Source of the DNA: Dugong dugon
Lineage: Eukaryota; Chordata; Mammalia; Sirenia; Dugongidae
Direction of reading: 5' to 3'
NCBI GenBank assembly: GCA_030035585.1
Contig: CM057462.1
Span: forward strand, 114,199,234 to 114,263,233
Length of the DNA stretch: 64,000 bases
Shown here: one piece after another, positions 44,162-54,114 of the stretch
Numbering within the stretch: position 1 is the stretch's first letter
Layout: every line of letters begins with the position of its first letter
The notes under the pieces: model-generated
Told to the model about the DNA's origin: nothing
What the model saw: only the letters and a program-made list of their open reading frames with translations
Databases searched by the model: none
Position numbers and translations under genes: made by a program

Positions 44162-45333
44162 TTTTTTTTTTTAATTGTACTTCAGGTGAAGGCTTACAGA
44201 ACAAATAGTTTCTCATGAAACAGTAGTACACATATTGTTTTATGACATTGGTTAACAACCCCACAACATGTCAACCCTCTCCCTTCTCGACCTTTTTTTT
44301 TTTTTTGATGAAAATATACATAGCCAAAGATACACCATTTCAAAAATTTCTACATGCACACAGTTCAGTGACATTGACTACGCTCTTTGAATTGTGCTGC
44401 TATTCTCACTTTAAATGAAGGTTTACGGAACAAAATCGGTTCTCGTTTAACAGTTAGTACACATGTTGCCCTATGACAATGGTTAACAACCTCACAACAC
44501 ATCAACACATCCTTATTCAACCTTGGGTTCCCTATCACCAGCTTTCCTGTCCCCTTCTGCCTTCTGGCCCTTGTCCCTGGACTGGTGTACCTCATTAGTC
44601 CCATTTGGTTTTATGGGGCTGTCCACTCCCCGGCTGAACGGTGAACCTCGGAAATGACTTCACCACTGAGCTAAAACAGTGTCTGGGGGCCATAATCTTG
44701 GGGTGTCCCCCGTCTCCTTTAGGCCAGTAAATCTGGTCTTTTTTTTGTGAGTTAGAATTTTGTTCTACATCCTTCTCCAGCTCTGTCCAGAACCCTCTGT
44801 TGTGATCCTGGTCAGAGCAGTCAGTGGTGGTAGCCGGGCACCATCTAGCTGTACTGGACTCAGCCTGGTGGAGGCCTTGGTAGCTGTGATCCATTAGTCC
44901 TTTGGACTAATCTTTTCCTTGTATCCTGTTCTCTTCATTCTCCCTTGCTCCCAAAGGGATGAGACCAGTGGAGTATCTTAGATGGCTGCTCACAGGCTTT
45001 TAAGACCTCAGATGCTACTCACCAAGGTAGAATGTAGAACATTGTCTTTATAAACTGTGTTATGCCAATTGAGCTAGATGTTCCCCGAGACCATGGTCCC
45101 CACAGCCCTCCGCCTAGCAATTCAGTCCCTCGGGGAGTTTGGATGTGTCCATGGAGCTTCCACGACCTTTCCTTGTACAAGTTGTGCTGGTTTCCCCTGT
45201 ATTGTGTACTGTCTCACCCTTCACCCAAGATACCACTTATCTATTGCCTGTTTAGTATTTCCACCCCACCCCTCCCATCGCTGGTAAACAACAAAGATTG
45301 TTACATTTTGTGTGTGGACTTTTTCGTGGGTTT
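44162..45333 (-). other. L1 3' UTR with duplicated, composite terminus
   Basis: Compared with the copy at 5607, the last about 130 nt of the 3' UTR occur twice. One copy is adjacent to the terminal tract (44173-44293: AGGTGAAGGCTTACAGAACA, ATGACATTGGTTAACAACCC). The other is in the normal place (44404-44535: TGAAGGTTTACGGAACAAAA, ATGACAATGGTTAACAACCT). Between them are a T tract (44294-44307) and about 95 bp from the terminus of another L1 type (AAAATATACATAGCCAAAGA). Confidence 0.85.
44595..44894 (-). other. Open frame within L1 3' UTR
   Basis: A 99-codon frame starting MDHSYQGLHQAESSTARWC, with ATTTDCSDQDHNRGFWTEL and EKDVEQNSNS. The element at 63188 has a 91-codon frame in the same position and phase (63423-63698: MDHMNHSLHD..., ATTTDHSDWVHNRRSWTE, EKNVEQK). 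The copy at 5607 keeps the start and the motif but has a TAA after EKNV. No known domain; not part of ORF1 or ORF2. It may be chance or a real third frame. Confidence 0.4.
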
Positions 45334-48300
45334 TTACAGTAGAGGTCTCATACAATATTTGTCCTTCTGTGATTGACTTATTTCACTCAGCATAATATCC
45401 TCCAGTTTCATCCATGTTATGAGATGCTTCACAGATTCATTGTTGTTTTTTCTCGTTGCATAGTACTCCATTGTGTGTATGTACCAGAGTTTGTTTATCT
45501 GTTCATCTGTTGATGGGCATCTAGGTTGTTTCCATGATTTTACTATTGTGAACAATGCTGCTGTGAACATGGGTGTGCATCTGTCTATTCAAGTGACAAC
45601 TCTTATATCTCTAGGATATATTCCTAGGAGTGGGATTGCTGGATCGAATGGTATGTATATTTCTAGCTTTTTGAGGAAGCGCCATATCATTTTCCAAAAT
45701 GGTTGTATCATTATGCATTCCCACCAGCAGTGCATAAGAGTTCTGATCTCCCCGCAGCCCCTCCAACATTTATTTCCAGTGTTTTTGATTCGTGCCAGTA
45801 ATGCTGGGGTGAGATGGTATCTCATTGTGGTTTTAATTTTGCATTTCTCTAATGGCTAGTGATCGCGAGCATTTCCTCATGTGTCTGTTAGCCATTTGAA
45901 TGTCTTCTTTGGTGAAGTGTCTGTTCATTTCCTTTGCCCATTCTTTAATAGGATTATTTGTCTTTTTGTTGTAGAGGTGTTGGATTTTCTTGTAGATTAT
46001 GGAGATTAGACCTTTGTCTGACTTGTACTGTCCAAAAATATTTTCCCAGTCTCTAGGTTCTCTTTTTACTCTTTTGGTGAAGTCTTTTAAGAGCATAGGT
46101 GTTTGATTTTTAGAAGATCCCAGTTATCTAGCTTATCTATTGGGGTTTGTGCATTGATGGTTATGGTTTGTATCTTGTTAATGCCTTGTATTAAGGCCTG
46201 TAGTGTTGGACCTATTTTTTCTTCTATGAACTTTATAGTTTTAGGCTTTATATTCAGGTCTTTGATCCATTTTGAAGTAGTTTTTATATACGGCATGAGG
46301 TATAGCTCCTGTTTCATTTTTTTGCAGATGGATATCCATTTTTGCCAGCATCATTTGTTAAAAAGACTGTCTTTTCCCCATTTGATGGACTTTGGGCCCT
46401 TGTCGAAGATCAGGTGACCATAGGTAGATGGATTTACAACTGGGTTCTCAATTCTGTTCCATTGGTCAATATATCTGTCATTGTACCAGTACCAGGCTGT
46501 TTTGACTACTGTAGCTGTATAGTAGGTTCTGAAGTCAGGTAGTGTGAGTCCTCCAACTTTATTCTTCTTCTTCAGTAGTGCTTTACTTATTTGGGGCTTC
46601 TTCCCTTTCCATATAAAGTTAATGATTAGTTTTTCCATCTCTTTGAAGAATGTTATTGGTATTTGGATCAGGATTGCGTTGTATTTGTAAATTGCTTTGG
46701 GTAGAATTGTCGTTTTCACAATGTTGAGTCTACCTATCCATGAGCATAGCATGTTTTTCCATTTATGTAGATCCCTTTGGGTTTCTTGCAGTAGTGTTTT
46801 GTAGTTTTCTTTGTATAGGTCTTTTACATCCCTCGTTAGATGTATTCCTAAGTATTTTATCTTTTTAGGGTCTATTATAAATGGTATTGTTTTCCTGATT
46901 TCCTTTTCATCATTCTCCTTATTGGTGTATAGGAATCCAACTGATTTTTTTATGTTTATCTTGTATCCTGCTACTCTGCTGAATCTTTCTGTTAGTTACA
47001 GTAGTTTTCTCATGGAGTCTTTAGGGTTTTCTATGTATGGTATCATATCATTTGCAAACAGGGATATTTTAACTTCTTCATTACTAATTTGGATGCCCTT
47101 TATTTCTTTTTCTTGCCTTATTTCTCTAGCTAGAACTTCCAGCACAATGTTAAATAGGAGTGGTGATAAAGGGCATCCTTGTCTTATTCCTGTTCTCAAG
47201 GGGAATGTTTTCAGCCTCTCTCCATTAAGAATGATGTTGGCTGTTGGTTTTTCATAGATGCCCTTTATTATGTTGAGAAATTTCCCTTCTATACCTATTT
47301 TATTGAGAGTTTTTATCAGGAAAGGGTGTCGGACTTTGTCAAATACATTTTCTGCGTCAATTGAGATGATCTTGTGATTCTTTTCTTTCCTTTCCTTTTA
47401 TTTATGTGGTGGATTACGTTGATCGATTTTCTAATGTTGAACCATCCTTGCATACCTGGTATGAATCCTGCTTGGTCATGGTGTATTATTTTTTTGATAT
47501 GATGCTGAATGTTATTGGCTAGAATTCTGGTAAGAATTTTTGCATCTATATTCATGAGCGATATTGGTCTGTAATTTTCTTTTTTTGTGGCGTCTTTGCC
47601 TGGTTTTGGTATCAGCGTTATGCTGGCTTCATAGAATGAATTTGGAAGTGTTGCTTCCTTTTCTATTCTCTGAAATAGCTTGAGTAGTACTGGTACAGGC
47701 TCTTCTGTGAATGTTTTGTAGAATTCTTCAGTGAAGCCATCTGGGCTTTTTGGTTGGGAGTTTTTTTTATTACCTTTTAGATCTCTTCTCTTGTTATGTG
47801 TCTGTTCAGATTTTCAACATCACTTTGTTGTAGTTTGGGTAGGCCGTGTGTTTCTAGAAATTTATCCATTTCCTCTAGGTTTTCAAATTTGTTGGAGTAT
47901 AGTTTTTCCTAATATTCTGTTATAATCCTTTTTATTTCAGCTGGGTCTGTTGTAATGTCCCCCATTTCATTTCTTATTTGGGTTATTTGTGTCCTCTCCT
48001 GTTTTTCTTTTGTCAGTCTGGCCAGTGGATTGTGAATTTCATTGATTCTTTCAAAGAACCAACATTTGGGTTTGTTGATTCTTTCTATTGTTTTTCTGTT
48101 CTCTATTTCATTTATTTCTGCTCTGATCTTTACTATTTCCTTTCTTCCGGTGGTTGCAGGCTTTTTTTGCTGTTCTCTTTCTATTTGTTTGAGTTCTGTA
48201 GTTAATGTTTTGATTTTGTCCCTTTCTTCTTTTTTGATGTGTGCATCTATTGATATAAATTGTCCTCTGAGGACTGCCTTTGCTGTGTCCCAAAGGTTTT

Positions 48301-49153
48301 GGTATGATGTGTTTTCATTCTCATTTGATTCTAGGAATATTTTAGTCCATCTCTAATTTCTTCTATTACCCAGTGATGTGTAAGCAGGGTATTATTCAGT
48401 TTCCATGTAATTGATTTTTTTTCCTTGCTATTTCTGTTGTTAATTTCTACCTTGATGGCATTGTGGTCAGAGAAGATACTTTGAATTATCTCAATGTTTT
48501 GGATCTTGTTGAGGATTGCTCTGTGGCCTAAGGTGTTGTCTATTCTGGAGAACGTTCCATGTGCATCGGAGAAGAATGTGTACTTTGCAGTGGTTGGACG
48601 GAGTGTTCTATATATGTCTACGAGGTCAAGTTGGCTGATTGAGCCCTTTAGGTCTTCTGTATCTTTGCTGAGTTTCTTCTTAGTTGTTCTGTCCTTTACT
48701 GAGAGTGGTGTGTTGAAGTCTCCTACTATTATTGTGGAACTGTCCATTTCTCTTTTCAGTGTTGTTAGAGTTTGTTTTATGTATTTTGGAGCCCTGTCAT
48801 TGGGTGCGTAGTTGTTTATTATGGTTATGTCTTCATGATGGATTGTCCCCTTAATCATTATATAATGTCCTTCTTTGTCTTTTATGGTGGGTTTTGTTTT
48901 AAAGTCTATTTTATCTGAGATTAGTATTGCCACTCGTGCTCTTTTTTTGTTTGTTGTTAGCTTGATATATTATTTTCCAACCTTTGACTTTTAATAAATT
49001 CACATCTTTGTTTCTAAGGTGTGTCTTTTGTAGACAGCATATTGATGGATCCTGTTTTTTTAATCCATTCTGTCACTCTCCGTCTCTTTATCGGTGCATT
49101 GAGTCCATTTACATTCAGTGTAATTATTGATAGATGTGAGTTTGTTGCTGTCA
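45334..49153 (-). pseudogene. L1 ORF2 (endonuclease-reverse transcriptase), broken
   Basis: ORF2 encodes the endonuclease and reverse transcriptase of L1 target-primed insertion. From the ATG at 49151-49153 to the stop at 45334 it would be about 1,270 codons, the family's usual length. Surviving pieces in order: endonuclease C-terminal part 48331-48933 (GDFNTPLS, SDHNAIKVEI); RT region 47316-47555 ([20 protein letters not shown]), which is out of frame with its neighbours; RT core 46996-47199 ([19 protein letters not shown]), where the catalytic FADD reads FAND; 46351-46752; 46087-46317; 45833-46096 (shifted frame); the C-terminal CX3CX7HX4C block at 45589-45825 ([18 protein letters not shown]); and the tail at 45334-45570. 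An extra T near 45838 relative to the 7-kb copy explains one frameshift. The element cannot retrotranspose by itself. Confidence 0.93.
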
Positions 49154-49581
49154 TTTTGTAGTGCTTTTTTTTTTGTGGTGCTACCATTTTCTTTGCTTTT
49201 CTTACTCTCTTGTGCTGAGTTACTTCTGTTTGTGGATTTTTTTTTTCATTTCTTTTGTTTTTGTAGGTTTCGTGTTTGCTGAAACTTTATGTTTTTCCTC
49301 TTTATTTTTATGAGTATGTTTGTTAATTTTCTTGGTGGTTGCCATGAATTTTACCCTTTTCTTTCTAATTCTGAAGCAGTCTACCATTACTTGGTATTGA
49401 CTTGCCTTCCTCTCCGTTAGAAGGTTGTATACCTATGCCGTTTATTCCCTCTTTCATTGTTTTGATGTTGTTGTCATTTACTGATTAACTGCTCTGATTC
49501 CCTGTTGTATTTCTTTTGGTTTTGGATAGTCCTTGAGAGTTCATTTCCTAGATTAGTCTCTGGCTGGTATAACCCTGTGTC

Positions 49582-50631
49582 CTAGCTTCTGCCTGTGAGT
49601 TGAAGTTGTTTGTTCTCAGATTGAAGAACTCCCTTTAATAATTCTTGTAAGTTTGGTTTGACTTTTACATATTCCCTTAATTTCTGTTTATCTGGAAATG
49701 ACCTAATTTCACCATCATATTTGAACATGAGTTTTGCAGGATATATTATTCTTGGCTGGCAATTTTTTTCTTTCACGATTTTATATATGTCATCCCATTG
49801 CCTTCTTGTCTGCATGGTTTCTGCCGAATCATCTGAGCTTAGTCTTATTGTTTCTCCTCTGTATGTGACTTCTTGTTTTTCACGAGCTGCTCTCAGGATT
49901 CTTTGTTTGTCTTTGGTTTTGGCGAGTGTTAATATGATATGCCTTGGTGATTTTCTTTTGGGGTCTCTTCTATATGAGGTTCATTGAGCTTCTTGGATGG
50001 CCAGCTTTTCATCTTTCATGATATTGGGGATGTTTTCTGTCAGCAGTTCCTCAATGATCCTCTCTGTGTTTTCTGTTTTCTCCCCCTGTTCTGGAATTCC
50101 AATCACTCACAGATTTTTGCTTTTGATTGTGTCCCACCTAACTCTCAGGGTCTCTTCATATTTCTTTGTTCTTTTTTCTGGGTTTTTCTGAAACAGAGTT
50201 GTAGCCAAGTGTTTGTCTTCAATTCCACTGATCCTGTCTTCCACCATTCCAAATCTGCTTCTCAGCTTTTCTATGACATTGTCCATTTCTGTAATCTTGT
50301 TTTTTATCTTTTGGATTTCTAATTGTTGTCTTTGGATAATTTCTAGTTGTGAATTTATTTTGCCAATTTGCTCCTGCATTATTTTCCTGAATTTTTCCAA
50401 TTTTTTGTCCGCATTGTCCATGATTTTGTCTATTTTTTCCTCAAGTTTGTCAGCCTTTTGCCTCAGTTCTCGGAGAATTCTGACTATTAGAGATTTGAAT
50501 TCCCTATCAGGTAGTTCTAGAGCCTTTTCTTCCACTGGAAAGTCATCTGGTGTTTTATTTTGGATGCCTACTGGAACCATACTGTCCTGTTTTTGTAAAT
50601 GTTTTGATATTGTCTGCTGTCTTCGGGGCAT
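49582..50631 (-). pseudogene. L1 ORF1 (RNA-binding chaperone), two nonsense codons
   Basis: ORF1p binds L1 RNA and forms trimers through a coiled coil. The frame from 50631 to 49582 is 349 codons, close to the usual size. Residues about 55-145 form a heptad-rich coiled coil (LRELRQKADKLEEKIDKI; QLEIIQRQQLEIQKIK). The RRM-like and C-terminal domains follow (SPRHIILTLAKTKDKQRILR, QTRRQWDDIYKIVKEKN, YPAKLMFKYDGEIRSFPDKQ). Two in-frame TGA codons, at 50107-50109 and 49981-49983, stand where arginine is usual in this family, consistent with CGA-to-TGA deamination. No frameshift separates the pieces, so damage is light. Confidence 0.92.
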
Positions 50632-51670
50632 TCAGTAGTTATTTTTCTCATTTATTGATTGTAGATTTGTTTGTTTCATCCCTTTTTTTTTTTTTTTAAA
50701 TTTGGCTATGTCTGAGCAGGCGGGCTGTGTGTTCTTTGTTGTTTACTCGTCTGTGGGCACAATACTTTTTGCCTCCTTCTCCAATTGGCAGGGTCAGTCA
50801 CTCAGATATGGTACGGCAGGGCAGGTCTAGCTGAAGAGGAGTTACTGGGATGGGTTTTTTGTGGCACTTACTACAGCCACCAGGGCAGGTCGGTAGTCAG
50901 TGCAGGACAGGTTCCAGTAGGCCGTTCCTGTGCTGTCTGGTGGTGTAATGTTTAGCGCACAGTGCAGATAGGCAGGATGTAGCAGGGAGATTGTTATGTG
51001 TGGAGCTACAATGGATATGGGAGAGAGGAGAGAGGAACATGAACAAAAAACATACAAACAGACAAAAAAGAATGCTAGGGGAGCTTGCCGTTGGAGTGGA
51101 AAGAAGAGAGACTATGAAATGGAGAAAAAGAAAAAGGGGAAGAGGAAGAAAAAAAAGAAAAGAAAAGAATGAATAAATAAAAATCAGAAAGGGAAAAGAA
51201 CAGCAGTGTTTCCAGGATCCCACCGGTGTGGCTATGAGGTCTGGAGAATTTTTCTCATGTGTTGTAGTACAGCCTGGCTAGAGGGCGTAGAGGTATACAA
51301 TGCCAGTTATTCGGGGAACAGAAAGAGAAGGAAGATATAGAGAGACGAGAAACTGGGTAATGAAGAAAGGCAAAAAGGGAAAAAGAGGGAAAAGAAAACA
51401 AAAGAAATTAAAAAAAAAAAGAACAAGAAAAGCCCCCCGAAAAACAGAAAAAAAACCCAAAAAAAGGAACACCCTCCGGGATCCCTCTGGAAATCTGTGC
51501 AAGCCGAGGGAGTATGTTCCAAGCCACGCAGCAGCAGCTCCTGGCCAGAATGGGCTCCCAACTCAAGAAAAGGAAAAGAAAACAAACAATTCAAAACAAA
51601 CAAATGAACAAAAGCCCCAGGATCCCACCAGTGTAGCAGCCCAGACCGGGAAGCAGTTCCACACTCGAAA

Positions 51671-52233
51671 GGAGCTCCACAGCCCCTCAGGAAGAACTAA
51701 AGGTGACACACGGAGCCAGGTATTTGAGTGAAAGGGGGGGAGGTGGTGAGACATAAGGAAGAAATCAAAAGAAGCGGACAAAAGCAACACCAGCAGCCAA
51801 CAAATGGCACTTGGAGAGCTAGCTAGTGCGGGCTAGTGGAATCCAAGCAGCCAGTGTTTTCCAGACAAAAGACTGTGTCCGCGGGAAGCAGAGGAGGCCG
51901 AGTGTGGGTGAAGAAGGGTAGGGGGTGAGAAAGTGTATATCACAAATTACTGGAGCTCTGCAGCCCCTCAGGAAGAAGCAAAGATGGTGCATGGAGTCAG
52001 TTATTTGAGCGAAATGAGGGGGGAGGTGGTGAGAGGTAAGGAAGAAATCAAAAGAAGCGGAAAAAAGCAACACCAGCAGCCAACAAATGGCAGTCAGAGA
52101 GCCGGCCCATTCGGGTGGGTGGAATCCAAGCAGCCGGTGCTTCCCAGATGAGAGATTGTGGCCACGGGAAGCAGAGGAGTCCGTGTGGGGGTGAAGAAGG
52201 GTGGGGGGTGGGAAAGTGTATATTGCAAATTAC
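51671..52233 (-). repeat. Two tandem 281-bp units in the L1 5' UTR
   Basis: Unit 1 is 51671-51951 and unit 2 is 51952-52233. Both start GGAGCTC, share AGCCCCTCAGGAAGAA, GAAATCAAAAGAAGCGGA (51761 and 52044) and CAACACCAGCAGCCAACAAA, and end AAATTAC. The layout recalls the monomer arrays of rodent L1 promoters. Confidence 0.9.
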
Positions 52234-52530
52234 CAGTTGTTTTGTCTCCTGCTGGAAGCTCCGTGAAGCTGCTTTCTCGTACTCCCTATTTACTGGTCTC
52301 TGATAGGAGTCCAAAATGGCAGATCCGCGCTGTGTTGGCTGATAGGGGACCTCTGCATGACTCTCTCCTCGCTCTCTGTTCTCTGTCAGTTTTCTCACTG
52401 CATTTGGTGCTTGGCTAAGTTCTTTATCTCTTTATTTGATGTTTTAGGGTTTCAGGATTGTTGTTTTCTCTGTTCAGCTTAGTTTTTTGGATCTTTGCTG
52501 TGGAGGAACGGCATGGTGCTTCTGCCTAGA

Positions 52531-52541
52531 AAGCCATTTTG
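52531..52541 (-). promoter_or_regulatory. Putative YY1 site at L1 5' end
   Basis: The minus strand reads TCAAAATGGCT about 10-20 nt from the element's 5' end. It matches the AAnATGGC core of YY1, which in human L1 directs transcription initiation from the first base. Position and orientation agree with that role. Confidence 0.6.
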
Positions 52542-52566
52542 ACGGAAGTCCTCCCTGGAGGATTTT

Positions 52567-53001
52567 GATGGAGAAAATAAAAATAGAGACTACACCGTAT
52601 TATCTGCACCGATTTCAGAGGAAAGTAGAAGTGGCAGCTCCAGAATTTCTGTCTGTGGTGCTTAGTGCTGGTAGTATTGTTGGAAAAGGATGCTGGTTGA
52701 AAGGATGCTTGGACTTGTGCTTGCAAAGAAATTTATATTAGATTATAAAATTAGATATTTCAAAGGATGGCAGAATAGAATTAATAAAGATTATAGGAAT
52801 ATGGCTAAAGTCCACATTTTTTCGCTACGACACCCTATCGCTACCTGTAATAGGCCCAATAAAAGGAATAAGTTAACAGAAACAGACAATTATGGATACA
52901 GATACATTTCAACTGAGACTGATGCTAACTTCTTGCTTTTGAAGCATTTATACTAGAGAAAGGCATCTCTGGGTATTGCAAATAGTTAAGTGCTCCTCTA
53001 C
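52567..53001. other. Unique stretch between L1 and LTR D
   Basis: An 88-codon plus frame (52690-52956) has no recognised domain. No repeat identified. Confidence 0.3.
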
Positions 53002-53526
53002 TGTTATGGATTGAATTGTGTCCTCCCAAAATGTGTGTCATCTTGGCTAGGCCGTGATTCCCAATATTGTGTGGTTGTCTTCCATTTTGTGATCAGATGT
53101 AATTACCTATGTGTTGTAAATCCTAACCTCTAAGGTGTTAATAGGGCAGGATTAGAGACAGTTACGTTAATGAGGCAGGACACAATCTACAGCATTAGGT
53201 TGTACCTTGAGTCAATCTCTTTTGAGATATAAAGGAGAAAATTGAGCAGAGAAGAGAGAGACCACATACCATCATCCAAGAAAGAAGCACCAGGAGCAGA
53301 GTGTGTCTTTTGGACCTGGGGTCCCTGCACTGAGAAGCTCCTAGACCAGAGGAGGATGGATGACAAGGAACTTCCCCCAGAGCCAACAGAGAGAGAAAGT
53401 CTTCCTGCGGAGCTGATGCCCTGAATTCAGACTTCTAGCCTCCTAAACTGTGAGAGAGTAAGTTTCTGTTTGTTAAAGCCATCCATTTGTGGTATTTCTG
53501 TTATAGTGGCACTAGATAACTAAGAT
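53002..53526 (+). mobile_element. Solo LTR, MaLR/ERVL-like, copy D
   Basis: Full-length member of the family at 1: TGTTATGGATTGAATTGTGT start, GTTGTAAATCCTAACCTCTA, GAGTCAATCTCTTTTGAGAT, GAGAAGCTCCTAGACCAG, CTAACTAAGATA-type end. Confidence 0.85.
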
Positions 53527-53529
53527 ATT

Positions 53530-53683
53530 TACTAATGCAAAAGGTTAGTGGTTTGAGTCCACCCAGAGGTAACTTTGAAGAAAAGCTTGGTGATCCACTT
53601 CCAAAAAATTAGCGATTGAAAACCCTGTGGTGCACAGTTCCACTCTGTGGTCGTCTTGAGTCAGAAATGACTTCATGGCAACT
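53530..53683 (+). mobile_element. AfroSINE, 5' truncated
   Basis: AAAAGGTTAGTGGTTTGAGT, GAAAAGCTTGGTGATCCACT, GGTCGTCTTGAGTCAGAAAT, CTTCATGGCAACTTTTT. It lies a few bases after LTR D. Confidence 0.8.
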
Positions 53684-53830
53684 TTTTATTTTTACGTTTT
53701 TAATGCTAATGAAAAATAAAATACTTGGATTCTTGCAGCAAGTTTTCTAATTTCTTCTGAAGCTATGAGTCTAGTCAATTAATTCAAGTATCCTAATGTA
53801 GATATTGATCAACTGTTATTTGCGCTATAC

Positions 53831-53920
53831 TGAAAACCCTGTGGGGGCAGTTGTACTCTGTCCTATAGGGTCGCTATGAGTCAGAGTTGACTCAATGGCA
53901 AGTGATTTTTTTTTTTTTTT
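53831..53920 (+). mobile_element. AfroSINE 3' half
   Basis: GAAAACCCTGTGGGGGCAGT, TATAGGGTCGCTATGAGTCA, T-run. Severely 5' truncated. Confidence 0.9.
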
Positions 53921-53933
53921 TGGGTGTCAAGTG

Positions 53934-54103
53934 AGGAGCCCTGGTGGCGCAGTTGCTGAGACCTTAGGCTGCTACAAAAGGGTCGGCAGTTCGACTCCAC
54001 TAGCAGCTCCTTGGAAACCCTATAAGGGCAGTTTTACTCTGTCCTATAGGGTTGCTATGAGTTGGAATTGACTCGATGGAAACAGGTTTGGTTTTTTTAG
54101 TTT
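53934..54103 (+). mobile_element. AfroSINE, full length
   Basis: Head GGAGCCCTGGTGGCGCAGTT, body, and end AACAGGTTTGGTTTTTTTAG. The duplication GGTGTCAAGTG / GGTGTTAAGTG (53923-53933, 54104-54114) bounds it. It lies 13 bp after the truncated copy at 53831. Confidence 0.96.
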
Positions 54104-54114
54104 GGTGTTAAGTG

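Larger units (their letters stand above)
50632..52551 (-). promoter_or_regulatory. L1 5' UTR / internal promoter region
   Basis: About 1.9 kb upstream of ORF1 with no conserved frame. It includes a long purine-rich stretch on the plus strand (51000-51480), two 281-bp direct repeats, and a 5'-terminal YY1-like site. L1 promoters are internal to the element and lie here. Open frames such as 51300-51731 are Lys/Arg-rich by-products of the purine tract. Confidence 0.75.
44147..52566 (-). mobile_element. Nearly full-length L1 LINE (8.4 kb) with target-site duplication
   Basis: The 15-mer TCCCTGGAGGATTTT at 44147-44161 and 52552-52566 frames an element running right to left: 5' UTR 50632-52551, ORF1 49582-50631, ORF2 45334-49153, 3' UTR 44162-45333, terminal T tract 44158-44172. 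It is essentially complete structurally but has stops and frameshifts in both ORFs. All plus-strand frames in this span are shadows. Confidence 0.96.

Noticed and set aside
46811..47257. A 148-codon hydrophobic plus-strand frame resembling a membrane protein
   Set aside because: It is the antisense of L1 ORF2; its neighbours at 45473, 48042, 49658, 49984 and 50213 are the same effect.
51300..51731. A 143-codon plus-strand frame rich in Lys and Arg
   Set aside because: It lies in the purine-rich 5' UTR of a minus-strand L1. The composition alone explains the open frame.
44147..52566. A retrotransposition-competent L1
   Set aside because: Two nonsense codons in ORF1, FAND in place of FADD and several ORF2 frameshifts rule it out.
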